Below, piece by piece: positions 8,361 through 17,224 of a DNA stretch of 64,000 bases. The DNA is from Paenibacillus antibioticophila. GTDB taxonomy: Bacteria; Bacillota; Bacilli; Paenibacillales; Paenibacillaceae. The stretch is taken from contig NZ_HG005144.1 in NCBI RefSeq assembly GCF_000455265.1, positions 19,140 through 83,139 on the forward strand, in the 5' to 3' direction. Each line of letters begins with the position of its first letter. Position 1 is the stretch's first letter. Position numbers and translations under genes: made by a program. The notes below the pieces were generated by a model that was not told the DNA's origin, searched no databases, and worked only from the letters and a program-made list of their open reading frames with translations.

Positions 8361-8420
8361 CTTCTATATAATAAGGGCCATCTCAATAGATCCTGGATCT
8401 AGCGAGACGGCCTCTTTCTA
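8361..8420. repeat. Hairpin repeat, copy A
   Basis: Positions 8376-8412 form an imperfect palindrome: GGCC, TCTC and TAGATCC blocks pair with GGATCTA, GAGA and GGCC on the other side, with three mismatches over 18 positions. Related, less complete copies lie at 9101-9145 and 9312-9350, and a similar GGC-TATCTCAA fragment lies near 41834. Confidence 0.6.
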
Positions 8421-8518
8421 TACGAATGTGACAGCAATCGATATAAAGCAAACTAATGATGCTGCGTGCGAGGGTAACATGTGAATTCTTAGATTTAACT
8501 AAGTTCTACCAAGGGAGA

Positions 8519-9221
8519 AATCCGCTCACAAAGGCGACCGCTCCGCTTCTGCAGCAACCTTCACACTCATACCCTTATTACGCAGGTTATTGAACTCGGC
8601 TTTGCATGTGCCGGATGGCACTGCCCCCCTCTTTATGACGCTAATGCATTTACAAACAGAATACGGACAATACCCTATCTCCATCGGATAGGTGCCTGTA
8701 TTTACAACTAAACTTACATAGCAAGAACTATCCCAGGCAGATTCTGCAAAATCCGCCAAGTTATCAATCCCCCATCGCACCGTGCGCAAATCTCAGCGCG
8801 GGGTGTTTCGCAACATGATGTGGTCGTTCGACCACACGCAATACGTATCACACGCATGCAGTGAAAAAGCTTACCTTAAAATCAGTGGAAATGGTAGAAA
8901 TACGGATATAGTGAAATTTTTGAGCTTAAAGTTGAGTAAACCATGGATTTTTCAAGTTACTGGAGATCTAAGGCAAGTTTTTTCACTACAGGTAGGTTCG
9001 AGCGCCGAACGGAGAATGTAAGGGAAGAAATTTCACTAAATTCGCGCCATTGCGACCGAATCGTAAGAACATTACTCTACGCAGTTATGTTTATCTTTAT
9101 CTTCAATAAGAAGGCAGATTGTTATCTAGCGAGACAGCCTTTTTACTATTGAGAAATACTGCTGTAACGGAGTAGAGTAATGTGCTGAAGAAGCGTCAGC
9201 GTTCGCCTTTGTGAGCGGATT
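8519..9221. repeat. Gene-free ~700-bp segment bounded by inward-facing inverted repeats
   Basis: The left end reads ATCCGCTCACAAAGGCGA inward from 8519, and the right end has the same 18 bases inward from about 9220 on the other strand, followed at both ends by a diverged CGCT...CGCTTCT...CAG. No convincing gene lies inside: the 87-codon minus-strand frame at 8526-8789 has no good ribosome binding site and ends within the left repeat. Two direct copies of a 25-bp sequence (9060-9084 and 9272-9296, one mismatch) lie inside and just outside the right end. The arrangement resembles a non-autonomous mobile element (MITE-like), but no target duplication was found. Confidence 0.45.
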
Positions 9222-9296
9222 GCTGCCTCTTAGCGATCTTATTCAATCAAAGCAATCCGATGACAACAGCGATCGTAAGAGCATTACTCTACGCAG
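9060..9296 (+). repeat. Pair of 25-bp direct repeats
   Basis: The 25-bp sequence starting ATCGTAAGAACATTACTCTA occurs at 9060-9084 and again at 9272-9296 with one substitution; part of it also occurs inverted near 9170-9183 (AGTAGAGTAATG). They sit between hemAT and the S10 promoter in DNA without genes. Confidence 0.6.
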
Positions 9297-9343
9297 CCCC
9301 CCCTAACAGTATCTCTTCTATATAAAACTGCTGTCTCAACAGA

Positions 9344-10684
9344 TCATAACTGGCTCGATATCCGGTTAAGCCGCTCAGCCGATTCAGCTACCGTTGCCGT
9401 TGAAATTCCGATTCCTTCTATTGTATAGATCAAATCCTGTATTTGAGCCTCTAGCATACTTACCTCATGGACACTGTTCTGAGTGGAAGCCAGGATATGC
9501 CTGAACATCTCGCCGCTTTCGCCTGAATGACTCATTCCCTGATCTGCCAGATGCCGCACCTCTTCTATTTCATCCACTACTTGTCCCGTCATATCCACGG
9601 ACTGACGAATAAGGGCTGCAATCTGTACAACCGTCAGCTTCGCTTCTTCGGAGAGCTTATTGACCTCTTTAGCCACAACAGCAAACCCTCTGCCTTGTTC
9701 ACCTGCTCTTGCCGCTTCAATAGAAGCGTTTAATGACAGCAGCTTGATCTGACTGGCGATCTCTTCTACAGCGAGAACAACATTCCGAATCTTGCCGGAC
9801 GACAGATTCAGCTCCTTAACGGCTGCTTCCATAGCTTCCATCCTGAAATGAATTTCCTGAATATGCTCTTGCAATCGGGACAAAATTTGTCCGCCTTGCT
9901 CGGCTTGCTCCTGAGCAAGCTGAGAGGCTTCCGAGGATTTCCGGATCGCTTGATTCACTTCATTCCCGCTTGAGACGAGCTCTTCCACTGCAGCATTCGT
10001 GGAAAGACTTAAATCCTCCAGCTCCTCACTGAAGGTGCTGATTTTATTTTTAAGCTCGCTTTTCACTAGCTCGTATTGCTGCTCTTTTTCCTTGATATTT
10101 TCTCTTTCATAGGCTTCTAGCACAAGTTGCTGCTCCACGCTGAATAGCTTGGAGATGGTTTTGATCATGTCCAGCAGCTGCGCCTCATCCTTCACCTCAT
10201 TATGCAGCATTTGCAGAAATGCATTTTGCAAGTTCTGAAATGCAGATAGATACCACTTGGGCTCCAGCCCGATACGCTTATGCACCTTTGCAATCTGCAG
10301 CCGCTTTTCCACAAATTCATCATCTATGTCGGAGGAGAACATCTCCAGCAGATGCCGCTTCAAAGTGAGCTTAAGCCGCTCAATCGTACTATGACTGCGG
10401 ATCATTTCCTCCAATTTGGATACCTCGAGGATAGATTGATAGAACACATCTACAATCCCGTCAATGCGTCGTTCCACCAAGGGCTGCATCAATCGCAGAA
10501 TTAGAACGTCCTTTTCCCCGAAATGAATCATTCTTAATTGCTCCCCAATTTCAGACTGACTGTCGGGCATTATAAGAGTATTATTATGCACAAGAGAATT
10601 TGGACTATCTGAAATCGCTGGCTGTGAATCCGCAGACTTACTTTCAGAAGATGATGAGTGCAGCATTGAAAACGGCCATTTCAT
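9344..10684 (-). CDS. hemAT: HemAT-type globin-coupled methyl-accepting oxygen sensor
   Basis: Soluble heme-based chemotaxis transducer. The 446-residue product has a disordered N-terminus (about 1-45), a protoglobin sensor domain (about 45-205) and a cytoplasmic MCP signalling domain (about 205-446). The probable proximal heme ligand is His135 in AKVHKRIGLEPKWYLSAFQ, and a FYQSIL motif places a tyrosine (Tyr82) where the distal pocket residue of Bacillus HemAT lies. The MCP hairpin tip is intact: SLNASIEAARAGEQGRGFAV then AKEVNKL. There are no transmembrane segments. ATG at 10684 is preferred (GAAGG 9 nt upstream) over a TTG three codons earlier. It has its own promoter and lies between tuf and rpsJ, an unusual position; the stop codon falls in a repeat remnant. 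By analogy it would mediate aerotaxis through CheA/CheW encoded elsewhere. Confidence 0.9.
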   Translation of the reverse strand: MKWPFSMLHSSSSESKSADSQPAISDSPNSLVHNNTLIMPDSQSEIGEQLRMIHFGEKDVLILRLMQPLVERRIDGIVDVFYQSILEVSKLEEMIRSHSTIERLKLTLKRHLLEMFSSDIDDEFVEKRLQIAKVHKRIGLEPKWYLSAFQNLQNAFLQMLHNEVKDEAQLLDMIKTISKLFSVEQQLVLEAYERENIKEKEQQYELVKSELKNKISTFSEELEDLSLSTNAAVEELVSSGNEVNQAIRKSSEASQLAQEQAEQGGQILSRLQEHIQEIHFRMEAMEAAVKELNLSSGKIRNVVLAVEEIASQIKLLSLNASIEAARAGEQGRGFAVVAKEVNKLSEEAKLTVVQIAALIRQSVDMTGQVVDEIEEVRHLADQGMSHSGESGEMFRHILASTQNSVHEVSMLEAQIQDLIYTIEGIGISTATVAESAERLNRISSQL

Positions 10685-10736
10685 TGCGATCAACCTTCTC
10701 TCGAATAGTTAAATTTTTAAATACTCTTTCGAGAGG

Positions 10737-10765
10737 ATTATACAAATGAAAATTACCATTGTAAA
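10737..10765 (-). promoter_or_regulatory. Sigma-A-type promoter for hemAT
   Basis: TTTACA (10760-10765) and TATAAT (10737-10742) on the minus strand are 17 nt apart and lie about 50 nt before the hemAT start, just after the tuf terminator. hemAT is therefore an independent unit inside the ribosomal gene cluster. Confidence 0.75.
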
Positions 10766-10814
10766 GAAATTTTCAGCATGATTCGACATTATTCCGCAAT
10801 ACTCTCCGCGGCGC

Positions 10815-10845
10815 AAAAAAGCCCGCTCGAATGAGCGGGCTTTTT
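10815..10845 (-). terminator. Intrinsic terminator after tuf
   Basis: Perfect stem AGCCCGCTC / GAGCGGGCT with a GAAT-type loop, flanked by A and T runs on both sides, 15 nt past the tuf stop. It would end the str operon on the minus strand and would also work in the other direction. Confidence 0.92.
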
Positions 10846-10859
10846 GAATAAGACAAGTC

Positions 10860-12050
10860 TTATTTGCTGATGGTAACAACGGCGCCAGATCCAACTGTAC
10901 GTCCGCCTTCACGAATGGAGAAGCGAGTTCCTTCTTCGATCGCGATTGGGCTGATCAGTTGTACTGTAACCTCGATGTTGTCGCCAGGCATAACCATTTC
11001 AGTACCTTCAGGCAGGTTGATAACACCTGTTACGTCAGTTGTACGGAAATAGAATTGTGGACGGTAGCCAGTGAAGAAAGGCTTATGACGTCCGCCTTCT
11101 TCTTTAGTCAATACGTATACTTGAGCGGAGAACTCAGTATGCGGATTAACGGAAGCCGGCTTAGCCAATACTTGACCGCGTTCGATTTGGTTACGGTCTA
11201 CACCGCGGAGCAATGCGCCGATGTTGTCGCCCGCTTGAGCGGAATCGAGCAATTTACGGAACATTTCAACGCCTGTAACGACGGATTTCTTAGTTTCTTC
11301 CTTGATACCAACGATTTCGATTTCATCGCCGACTTTAACAGTACCGCGTTCTACACGACCCGTAGCAACTGTACCACGGCCAGTGATGGAGAACACGTCT
11401 TCGACAGGCATCAGGAACGGTTTGTCCACTGGACGCTCTGGAAGAGGGATGTACTCGTCGATGATTTCGAACATTTCAACGATTTTCTTAGCCCAATCGC
11501 CATCAGGGTTTTGAAGAGCTTCACGAGCGGAACCTTGGATGATTGGAGTATCATCACCAGGGAATTCATATTCGTTAAGCAGGTCGCGAACTTCCATTTC
11601 AACGAGTTCGATCAGTTCAGCGTCTTCAACCATGTCGCATTTGTTCAAGAATACAACGATGTAAGGAACGCCTACGTTACGGGACAACAGGATGTGCTCG
11701 CGAGTTTGCGGCATTGGGCCGTCAGCTGCGGATACAACCAGGATTGCTCCGTCCATTTGAGCAGCGCCGGTGATCATGTTTTTAACATAGTCGGCGTGCC
11801 CTGGGCAGTCAACGTGTGCATAGTGGCGGTTAGCGGATTCGTATTCTACGTGGGAAGTAGAAATTGTGATACCGCGTTCGCGCTCTTCTGGAGCTTTGTC
11901 GATTTGGTCGAATGCGATAGCAGCACCGCCGTAAGTTTTAGACAATACAGTCGTAATGGCTGCAGTCAGAGTAGTTTTACCATGGTCAACGTGACCGATT
12001 GTACCGATGTTAACATGCGGTTTTGTACGTTCGTATTTAGCCTTTGCCAT
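10860..12050 (-). CDS. tuf: Elongation factor Tu
   Basis: GTPase that delivers aminoacyl-tRNA to the ribosome. The 396-residue product has the P-loop GHVDHGKT (about 18-25), DCPGHADYV, NKCDM and domain 2/3 sequences, all intact and of normal length. The start MAKAKYERTKPHVNIGTIGH is chosen by homology; GGAGG lies 11 nt upstream, and an ATG three codons earlier is too close to it. It is the last gene of the str operon and is followed by a strong terminator. Confidence 0.98.
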   Translation of the reverse strand: MAKAKYERTKPHVNIGTIGHVDHGKTTLTAAITTVLSKTYGGAAIAFDQIDKAPEERERGITISTSHVEYESANRHYAHVDCPGHADYVKNMITGAAQMDGAILVVSAADGPMPQTREHILLSRNVGVPYIVVFLNKCDMVEDAELIELVEMEVRDLLNEYEFPGDDTPIIQGSAREALQNPDGDWAKKIVEMFEIIDEYIPLPERPVDKPFLMPVEDVFSITGRGTVATGRVERGTVKVGDEIEIVGIKEETKKSVVTGVEMFRKLLDSAQAGDNIGALLRGVDRNQIERGQVLAKPASVNPHTEFSAQVYVLTKEEGGRHKPFFTGYRPQFYFRTTDVTGVINLPEGTEMVMPGDNIEVTVQLISPIAIEEGTRFSIREGGRTVGSGAVVTISK

Positions 12051-12150
12051 TTTAAACATTTCCTCCTTAAAATATGGATTGTTATGTTGGACTAACCAGG
12101 GAGCCGGAGCTCTTTAAGAAGATCAAGCCCCCGGTCAGCAGATACTAATA

Positions 12151-14229
12151 TTATTCTCCGCCTTTGTGCTTAGACACAATTTCCTCGGCGATGGTTCTAG
12201 GAACTTCTTCATAGTGAGACAGCTCCATCGAGAACACGCCGCGTCCTTGTGTACCGGAGCGCAGAGTCGTCGAGTAACCGAACATTTCGGAGAGAGGCAC
12301 CTTCGCACGGATAATTTGAGCGCCACCACGGGAATCCATACCTTCGATCCGTCCGCGGCGGGAGTTCAGCATACCCATAACGTCACCCATGTACTCCTCA
12401 GGAACCGTTACTTCAACCTTCATGATTGGCTCAAGCAATACAGCTTGGCACTTTTCCTTAGCAGCTTTAAGCGCCATGGAACCGGCGATCTTAAACGCCA
12501 TTTCACTGGAGTCAACGTCATGGTAGGAACCATCAACGATGGTTGCCTTAACGTCTACCAATGGGAAGCCTGCAAGGACACCGTTCTTCATGGCTTCTTC
12601 GATACCTTGTTGCGCAGGAGCGATATATTCTCTCGGTACGGAACCGCCGACAATCTTACTTTCGAACTGGTTACCGCTTCCTGGCTCCAATGGTTCAAAT
12701 TCAACCCATACGTGACCGTATTGACCACGACCACCGGATTGACGCACGAATTTACCTTCGACGCGAGCAGGAGCCTTGAACGTTTCACGATAAGCAACCT
12801 GAGGTTTACCTACGTTTGTCTCAACCTTGAATTCGCGGCGCATACGGTCGATGATGATATCCAGGTGAAGCTCACCCATACCTGCAAGGATCGTTTGGCC
12901 AGTTTCTTCATCAGTATGAGCACGAAGCGTAGGATCTTCTTCAGTCAGCTTGCCGAGGGCAACGCCCATTTTATCCTGGTCAGCTTTTGTCTTAGGTTCA
13001 ACGGCGATTTCGATAACCGGATCAGGGAAGTTCATGGATTCGAGAATAACCGGAGCCTTCTCATCACACAGTGTATCACCTGTTCCCGTATCTTTCAAAC
13101 CTACAGCTGCTGCGATATCACCCGAATAAACTTCGGTGATTTCTTTACGGCTGTTGGCGTGCATTTGCAGAATACGTCCGATCCGCTCACGCTTGCCTTT
13201 TGTTGCATTCAGCACATACGAACCGGATTGCAGAATACCGGAGTACACGCGGAAGAACGTCAGCTTACCCACGTAAGGGTCAGTCATAATCTTAAATGCC
13301 AACGCGGAGAATGGCTCTTCGTCAGAGGAGTGACGCTCTACTTCGGAACCGTCTTCCAGATGACCCTTGATGCTTGGGATGTCGATCGGAGCCGGCAGAT
13401 AATCTACAACAGCGTCCAATACTAGCTGAATCCCTTTATTACGGTAAGAAGAACCGCAGACTACAGGGAAGATCTTAACATCTACTACACCTTTACGAAG
13501 AGCTGCTTTCAGTTCTCCAACAGTGATTTCTTCACCTTCAAGGTATTTCATTGTTAATTCTTCGTCAAGCTCTGCAACCTTTTCTACCAACTCCGCACGA
13601 AGTTCTTCAACCTTCGCTTGGTAATCGGCAGGAATTTCGGTTTCTTCGATGTTTTGACCCAGGTCGTCTTTGTACATATACGCTTTTTGCTCAACAATGT
13701 CGATAATACCGACAAAGTCGCTTTCTGCACCGATCGGCAGTTGGATTGCAACTGCGTTCGCTTGCAGACGCTCGCGCATATCATTGACAACGTTCAGGTA
13801 GTCCGCACCGATGATATCCATTTTATTAACATAAGCGATCCGAGGAACGCTATACTTGTCAGCCTGTCTCCAAACAGTTTCTGACTGAGGCTCAACGCCT
13901 TCTTTCGCACTGAAAACGCCTACTGCCCCGTCCAATACACGTAGGGAACGTTCAACTTCAACAGTGAAGTCAACGTGCCCCGGGGTATCGATGATATTTA
14001 CGCGGTGACCCTTCCAGGAAGCGGTAGTAGCAGCGGATGTAATCGTAATCCCGCGCTCCTGCTCTTGCTCCATCCAGTCCATTGTTGCAGCACCCTCGTG
14101 AACTTCCCCGATTTTGTGCGTAATGCCTGTATAGAACAAAATACGTTCCGTTGTAGTTGTCTTACCGGCGTCAATATGCGCCATGATCCCGATGTTACGT
14201 GTATTTTTCAAGGAGAACTCTCTTGCCAT
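12151..14229 (-). CDS. fusA: Elongation factor G
   Basis: Translocation GTPase. The 692-residue product begins MAREFSLKNTRNIGIMAHID and contains the P-loop AHIDAGKTTTTERILFYTG, DTPGHVDFT, NKMD and the domain IV-V sequences GRGQYGHVWVEFEPLE and MLNSRRGRIEGMDSRGGAQ. The ATG at 14229 has GGGAG 8 nt upstream; an in-frame start six codons earlier has no site. It lies between rpsG and tuf. Fusidic acid resistance cannot be judged by eye. Confidence 0.98.
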   Translation of the reverse strand: MAREFSLKNTRNIGIMAHIDAGKTTTTERILFYTGITHKIGEVHEGAATMDWMEQEQERGITITSAATTASWKGHRVNIIDTPGHVDFTVEVERSLRVLDGAVGVFSAKEGVEPQSETVWRQADKYSVPRIAYVNKMDIIGADYLNVVNDMRERLQANAVAIQLPIGAESDFVGIIDIVEQKAYMYKDDLGQNIEETEIPADYQAKVEELRAELVEKVAELDEELTMKYLEGEEITVGELKAALRKGVVDVKIFPVVCGSSYRNKGIQLVLDAVVDYLPAPIDIPSIKGHLEDGSEVERHSSDEEPFSALAFKIMTDPYVGKLTFFRVYSGILQSGSYVLNATKGKRERIGRILQMHANSRKEITEVYSGDIAAAVGLKDTGTGDTLCDEKAPVILESMNFPDPVIEIAVEPKTKADQDKMGVALGKLTEEDPTLRAHTDEETGQTILAGMGELHLDIIIDRMRREFKVETNVGKPQVAYRETFKAPARVEGKFVRQSGGRGQYGHVWVEFEPLEPGSGNQFESKIVGGSVPREYIAPAQQGIEEAMKNGVLAGFPLVDVKATIVDGSYHDVDSSEMAFKIAGSMALKAAKEKCQAVLLEPIMKVEVTVPEEYMGDVMGMLNSRRGRIEGMDSRGGAQIIRAKVPLSEMFGYSTTLRSGTQGRGVFSMELSHYEEVPRTIAEEIVSKHKGGE

Positions 14230-14276
14230 GGATTTGTCTCCCTTCAAAATATAAATTTAGAATGTAAAACCGAATC

Positions 14277-14747
14277 CTACCAGCGGTAGTGTGCGAACGC
14301 TTTGTTCGCTTCGGCCATCTTGTGCGTATCTTCGCGTTTCTTAACAGAAGCGCCTGTGTTGTTGGATGCATCGATGATCTCAGCAGCCAAACGCTCTTCC
14401 ATCGTCTTCTCACCGCGGTTGCGGGAGTAGTTCACGAGCCAACGTAATCCCAAGGATGTACGTCTTTCCGGTTTTACTTCGATAGGCACTTGGTAGTTGG
14501 CACCGCCCACACGACGAGCCTTAACTTCCAATACAGGCATGATATTTTTCAAAGCTGCTTCAAATACTTCCATAGGGTCATTCCCGGTACGTTCTTGAAT
14601 CAGGTTGAACGCATTATACAGAATGCTTTGAGCAACTCCACGTTTACCGTCGAGCATGATGCGGTTGATCAAGCGAGTAACAAGCTTGCTGTTATACACC
14701 GGATCCGGCAACACATCTCTCTTCGTAACTGGACCTTTGCGTGGCAT
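14277..14747 (-). CDS. rpsG: Small subunit ribosomal protein S7
   Basis: S7 is the primary assembly protein of the 30S head and contacts E-site tRNA. The 156-residue product begins MPRKGPVTKRDVLPDPVYNS and ends in EANKAFAHYRW, matching the family. It lies between rpsL and fusA in the str operon. Confidence 0.98.
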   Translation of the reverse strand: MPRKGPVTKRDVLPDPVYNSKLVTRLINRIMLDGKRGVAQSILYNAFNLIQERTGNDPMEVFEAALKNIMPVLEVKARRVGGANYQVPIEVKPERRTSLGLRWLVNYSRNRGEKTMEERLAAEIIDASNNTGASVKKREDTHKMAEANKAFAHYRW

Positions 14748-14820
14748 AGTTATCCCCCTTTCAGTAATAATCCAAACCTTGTTCGGTTCAATAAACTAAT
14801 GTTGGCATTAGCTTAGGATT

Positions 14821-15240
14821 TTATTTCTTGGCTTTAGGACGCTTAGCACCGTATTTCGAACGAGCTTGCATACGGTTGTTAACGCCTGCTGTATCAAGTG
14901 CTCCACGTACGATGTGATAACGTACCCCTGGAAGGTCCTTGACCCGGCCACCGCGAATCAATACAACGCTGTGCTCTTGCAGGTTGTGACCGATACCTGG
15001 AATGTAAGCCGTCACCTCTACACGGTTCGTCAAGCGAACACGGGCATATTTACGAAGTGCGGAGTTCGGTTTCTTAGGAGTCATTGTACCTACACGTGTG
15101 CACACACCGCGTTTTTGCGGGGAGCTCAGATCAGTAGCCTCACGCTTCAAGGCGTTAAAACCTCTTTGCAATGCTGGCGACTTGGACTTGTACACTTTGT
15201 CTTGACGTCCTTTACGGACGAGCTGGTTAATTGTTGGCAT
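14821..15240 (-). CDS. rpsL: Small subunit ribosomal protein S12
   Basis: S12 monitors codon-anticodon pairing in the decoding centre. The 139-residue product begins MPTINQLVRKGRQDKVYKSK. The streptomycin region TPKKPNSALRK (Lys56) and the second site GGRVKDLPGVRYH are wild type, so target-based streptomycin resistance is not predicted. ATG at 15240 is preceded by GGGGG-type sequence; an upstream in-frame start would add ten residues across that site. It lies between the L7Ae-like gene and rpsG. Confidence 0.97.
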   Translation of the reverse strand: MPTINQLVRKGRQDKVYKSKSPALQRGFNALKREATDLSSPQKRGVCTRVGTMTPKKPNSALRKYARVRLTNRVEVTAYIPGIGHNLQEHSVVLIRGGRVKDLPGVRYHIVRGALDTAGVNNRMQARSKYGAKRPKAKK

Positions 15241-15383
15241 GTTGTTGCCACCCCCTTCCTCAATATTCATGTTTCCTTATAAACCACTTTTTTAAGCCCA
15301 CAGACCCAGGCGGTTCATAAAAGAACAAATGAAAAGTTTTTGCCAGAGGGATAGACCCCTTGCTGCAAAAACAGTTCTTTCAG

Positions 15384-15635
15384 CTATGGTTTTACGATTG
15401 CCGCCATTGCCGCCCCGACCTCAATCCCGCAAGCCTTGCCGAGATTGTGCATCGTATCCACCAGCGTCAGCTTGACGCCGCACTGATTACAAAGCGCAAT
15501 GATCTTCGATGTCAGGCGCGGATCTGCATCTTCTGCCACATATACTTCTTCAGCGAGACCAAGCTCGACCATTCGCATCGTCTGCTTGGTGCCGATCTTG
15601 ATATGGGCATCCTGTAGTCCTTTATCATTAGACAT
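15384..15635 (-). CDS. rplGB: L7Ae-family kink-turn RNA-binding protein (YbxF-like)
   Basis: Small K-turn binding protein of the L7Ae/L30e/S12e fold, corresponding to Bacillus YbxF. The product is 83 residues with GTKQTMRMVELGLAEEVYVA, AEDADPRLTSKIIALCNQ and LVDTMHNLGKACGIEVGAAM, covering the L7Ae core. The ATG at 15635 has GGAGG at 9 nt; upstream starts overlap the ribosome binding site. It is the first gene of the str unit here because a promoter lies at 15686-15714 and accessory genes separate it from rpoC. In Bacillus it directly follows rpoC. Confidence 0.9.
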   Translation of the reverse strand: MSNDKGLQDAHIKIGTKQTMRMVELGLAEEVYVAEDADPRLTSKIIALCNQCGVKLTLVDTMHNLGKACGIEVGAAMAAIVKP

Positions 15636-15685
15636 ACGCATTGTCCTCCAAAGCACAGGGTGTACACGAACTCACGCACTTTGAT

Positions 15686-15714
15686 ATATTATCACTCCGG
15701 ATAGGCGATGTCAA
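15686..15714 (-). promoter_or_regulatory. Sigma-A-type promoter for the str operon
   Basis: A consensus TTGACA (15709-15714) and TAATAT (15686-15691) on the minus strand are 17 nt apart, about 50 nt before the L7Ae-like gene. It would drive that gene, rpsL, rpsG, fusA and tuf. Confidence 0.82.
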
Positions 15715-15762
15715 GCAGATTATTGAAAGAGAATCTTCATTCATATCTTATTAGAATAGCTC

Positions 15763-16239
15763 TCATTTCTCTCGAAATTTTGATTTTTCATAATTAAAAG
15801 GAATGCTTGTCCCAACGACCACATCTTCGATCTTATCGATTATTAGCCAATCGTCCATATTGCCTTGATGGTCAAAGGCGAGAGGCGGATCGATTCTCTG
15901 CACGTCTTCGAATTCAACAAGGCATAAACACTTTTTGCGCCATCGCTCTTTTTGCTTCTCGGTTAAGTTTAACTTGCTTTGATTGTCGCTTAACGTTTTT
16001 ATAATTTCATCTTCTGTCAGCTTTACATAGTTTTGAACGGTTTTCACCTTAGCAAGTGCAGTAATAAGTGCTGATCCCTTCTCCATAAAATAAATGCTTT
16101 CCCCTTCATGCACTCGGCTATGCGGAATTTTACGGCCAGCCGCACCTCTTACAATCATTGTTTTTGTTCCGGACAGAATTTTATCCAGTACACGCTCACC
16201 CAATTTCCCCGCATTATCACAGTACACTAAATGTACCAT
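15763..16239 (-). CDS. Small PUA/ASCH-like protein of unknown function
   Basis: The product is 158 residues starting MVHLVYCDNAGKLGERVLDK. The layout (short strand, LDKILSGTKTMIVRGAAGRK, then a GESIYFMEKGSALITALAKV strand pair, a basic helical middle and a DDWLIIDKI strand) resembles the ASCH/PUA beta-barrel family, which binds RNA or nucleotide-like ligands; this is a fold-level guess. There is no signal peptide or membrane segment. ATG at 16239 is chosen because GAGGA lies 9 nt upstream; the ATG three codons earlier abuts that site. It follows the AraC-type gene by 25 nt and precedes the str promoter, so it probably ends the accessory unit between rpoC and rpsL. Confidence 0.6.
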   Translation of the reverse strand: MVHLVYCDNAGKLGERVLDKILSGTKTMIVRGAAGRKIPHSRVHEGESIYFMEKGSALITALAKVKTVQNYVKLTEDEIIKTLSDNQSKLNLTEKQKERWRKKCLCLVEFEDVQRIDPPLAFDHQGNMDDWLIIDKIEDVVVGTSIPFNYEKSKFREK

Positions 16240-16264
16240 ACTTTTCATTCCTCACTTTCATAGC

Positions 16265-17140
16265 CTAAATGTTCTGATTTTGCATTTTCTTCACGACTGG
16301 AAGCCATACTTCGGATCGGTAATCCGCAGCTTGTTGATCCCCGTTGGTGTATATCTCAACGTCCGGGGCATCGGCATATTCATAGCCGGAGGTGGGAAGC
16401 CACTCGGTAATAATCCGTCTTTGCATATCCTGCATAGTATGAGGCAGCGGTCCAACACACTCAAAGATCGCCCAAATCCCTGCCGGAACGATCGTCTCAC
16501 ACATGCCCTCCGGTGCAGGTGAATTGGTAGCTGCAGCAATGTAGTAGTCCATCTTTTCTCCGTTCATACAAGTACTGACGCCCAGGATACTGAAAGGAGG
16601 CTGATCCATCATTTCCACGAGCCTCATAAGATTTCCATCCTGCGCTACCTGTTGCCAGAGTTGAGGGATCTTGGAAAAATTCTCCTCCAGGTTTACATCC
16701 ATGCTTTCTTTTACGCCTACGATACGAAATGCCTCTTTCTTCTCAATCCTGTATTCCATTTCCGTCTCTCCCTTAATTGAAACTGAGATGCGAATTCTTG
16801 GAAACGCCTTGAGTGGCGTGCCCTCGGTACGTGCAGTGGAGGGGGCAGTGCCATGCAGAGTCTGAAATGCCCGATTAAAAGAGGTTGGAGAGTCGTAGCC
16901 ATATTTCAGCGCCAGATCAATAATCTTGATGTCGCTAGTCTGCAAATCAAAGGCGGCGGCTGTCATCCTTCTCCTGCGAATATATTCGGATAAGGGAATG
17001 CCTGCTATGTAAGAGAACATTCGTTGAAAATGAAAGAATGAGCAACAGGCAATTTGCGCTATTTTCTCAAAACCGATCTCCCCATCCAGATTGTCTTCGA
17101 TATAATTGAGTGCTTGATTCAAACGTCCAATCCATTCCAT
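16265..17140 (-). CDS. AraC-family regulator with GyrI-like effector domain
   Basis: The 291-residue product has an N-terminal AraC-type DNA-binding domain (two helix-turn-helix units, about residues 1-105, including the signature GYDSPTSFNRAFQTLHG) and a C-terminal GyrI/Rob-like effector-binding domain (about 125-291, with the usual EIYTNGD ending region). This architecture is typical of multidrug- or ligand-sensing transcription activators. The ATG at 17140 (MEWIGRLNQALNYIEDNLDG) has GGAG 8 nt upstream; the frame runs 18 codons further without a site. It lies between the GNAT-membrane gene and the ASCH-like gene on the same strand. The target genes are unknown; autoregulation of this small cassette is plausible. 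Confidence 0.85.
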   Translation of the reverse strand: MEWIGRLNQALNYIEDNLDGEIGFEKIAQIACCSFFHFQRMFSYIAGIPLSEYIRRRRMTAAAFDLQTSDIKIIDLALKYGYDSPTSFNRAFQTLHGTAPSTARTEGTPLKAFPRIRISVSIKGETEMEYRIEKKEAFRIVGVKESMDVNLEENFSKIPQLWQQVAQDGNLMRLVEMMDQPPFSILGVSTCMNGEKMDYYIAAATNSPAPEGMCETIVPAGIWAIFECVGPLPHTMQDMQRRIITEWLPTSGYEYADAPDVEIYTNGDQQAADYRSEVWLPVVKKMQNQNI

Positions 17141-17224
17141 TCTTTTCGCTCCTACTTTCAATTTTAGTGCTCCCTCTTTCGCACTGCCTCTCATTCTCTG
17201 TTCGAAAATGCGAGTTCAACCGTA

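Noticed and set aside
8526..8789. 87-codon minus-strand frame in the repeat segment
   Set aside because: No ribosome binding site, unlike any family I recognise, and its end is formed by a repeat arm.
10709..10912. Small minus-strand frame overlapping the tuf end and terminator
   Set aside because: It runs through the tuf terminator and overlaps tuf in another frame.
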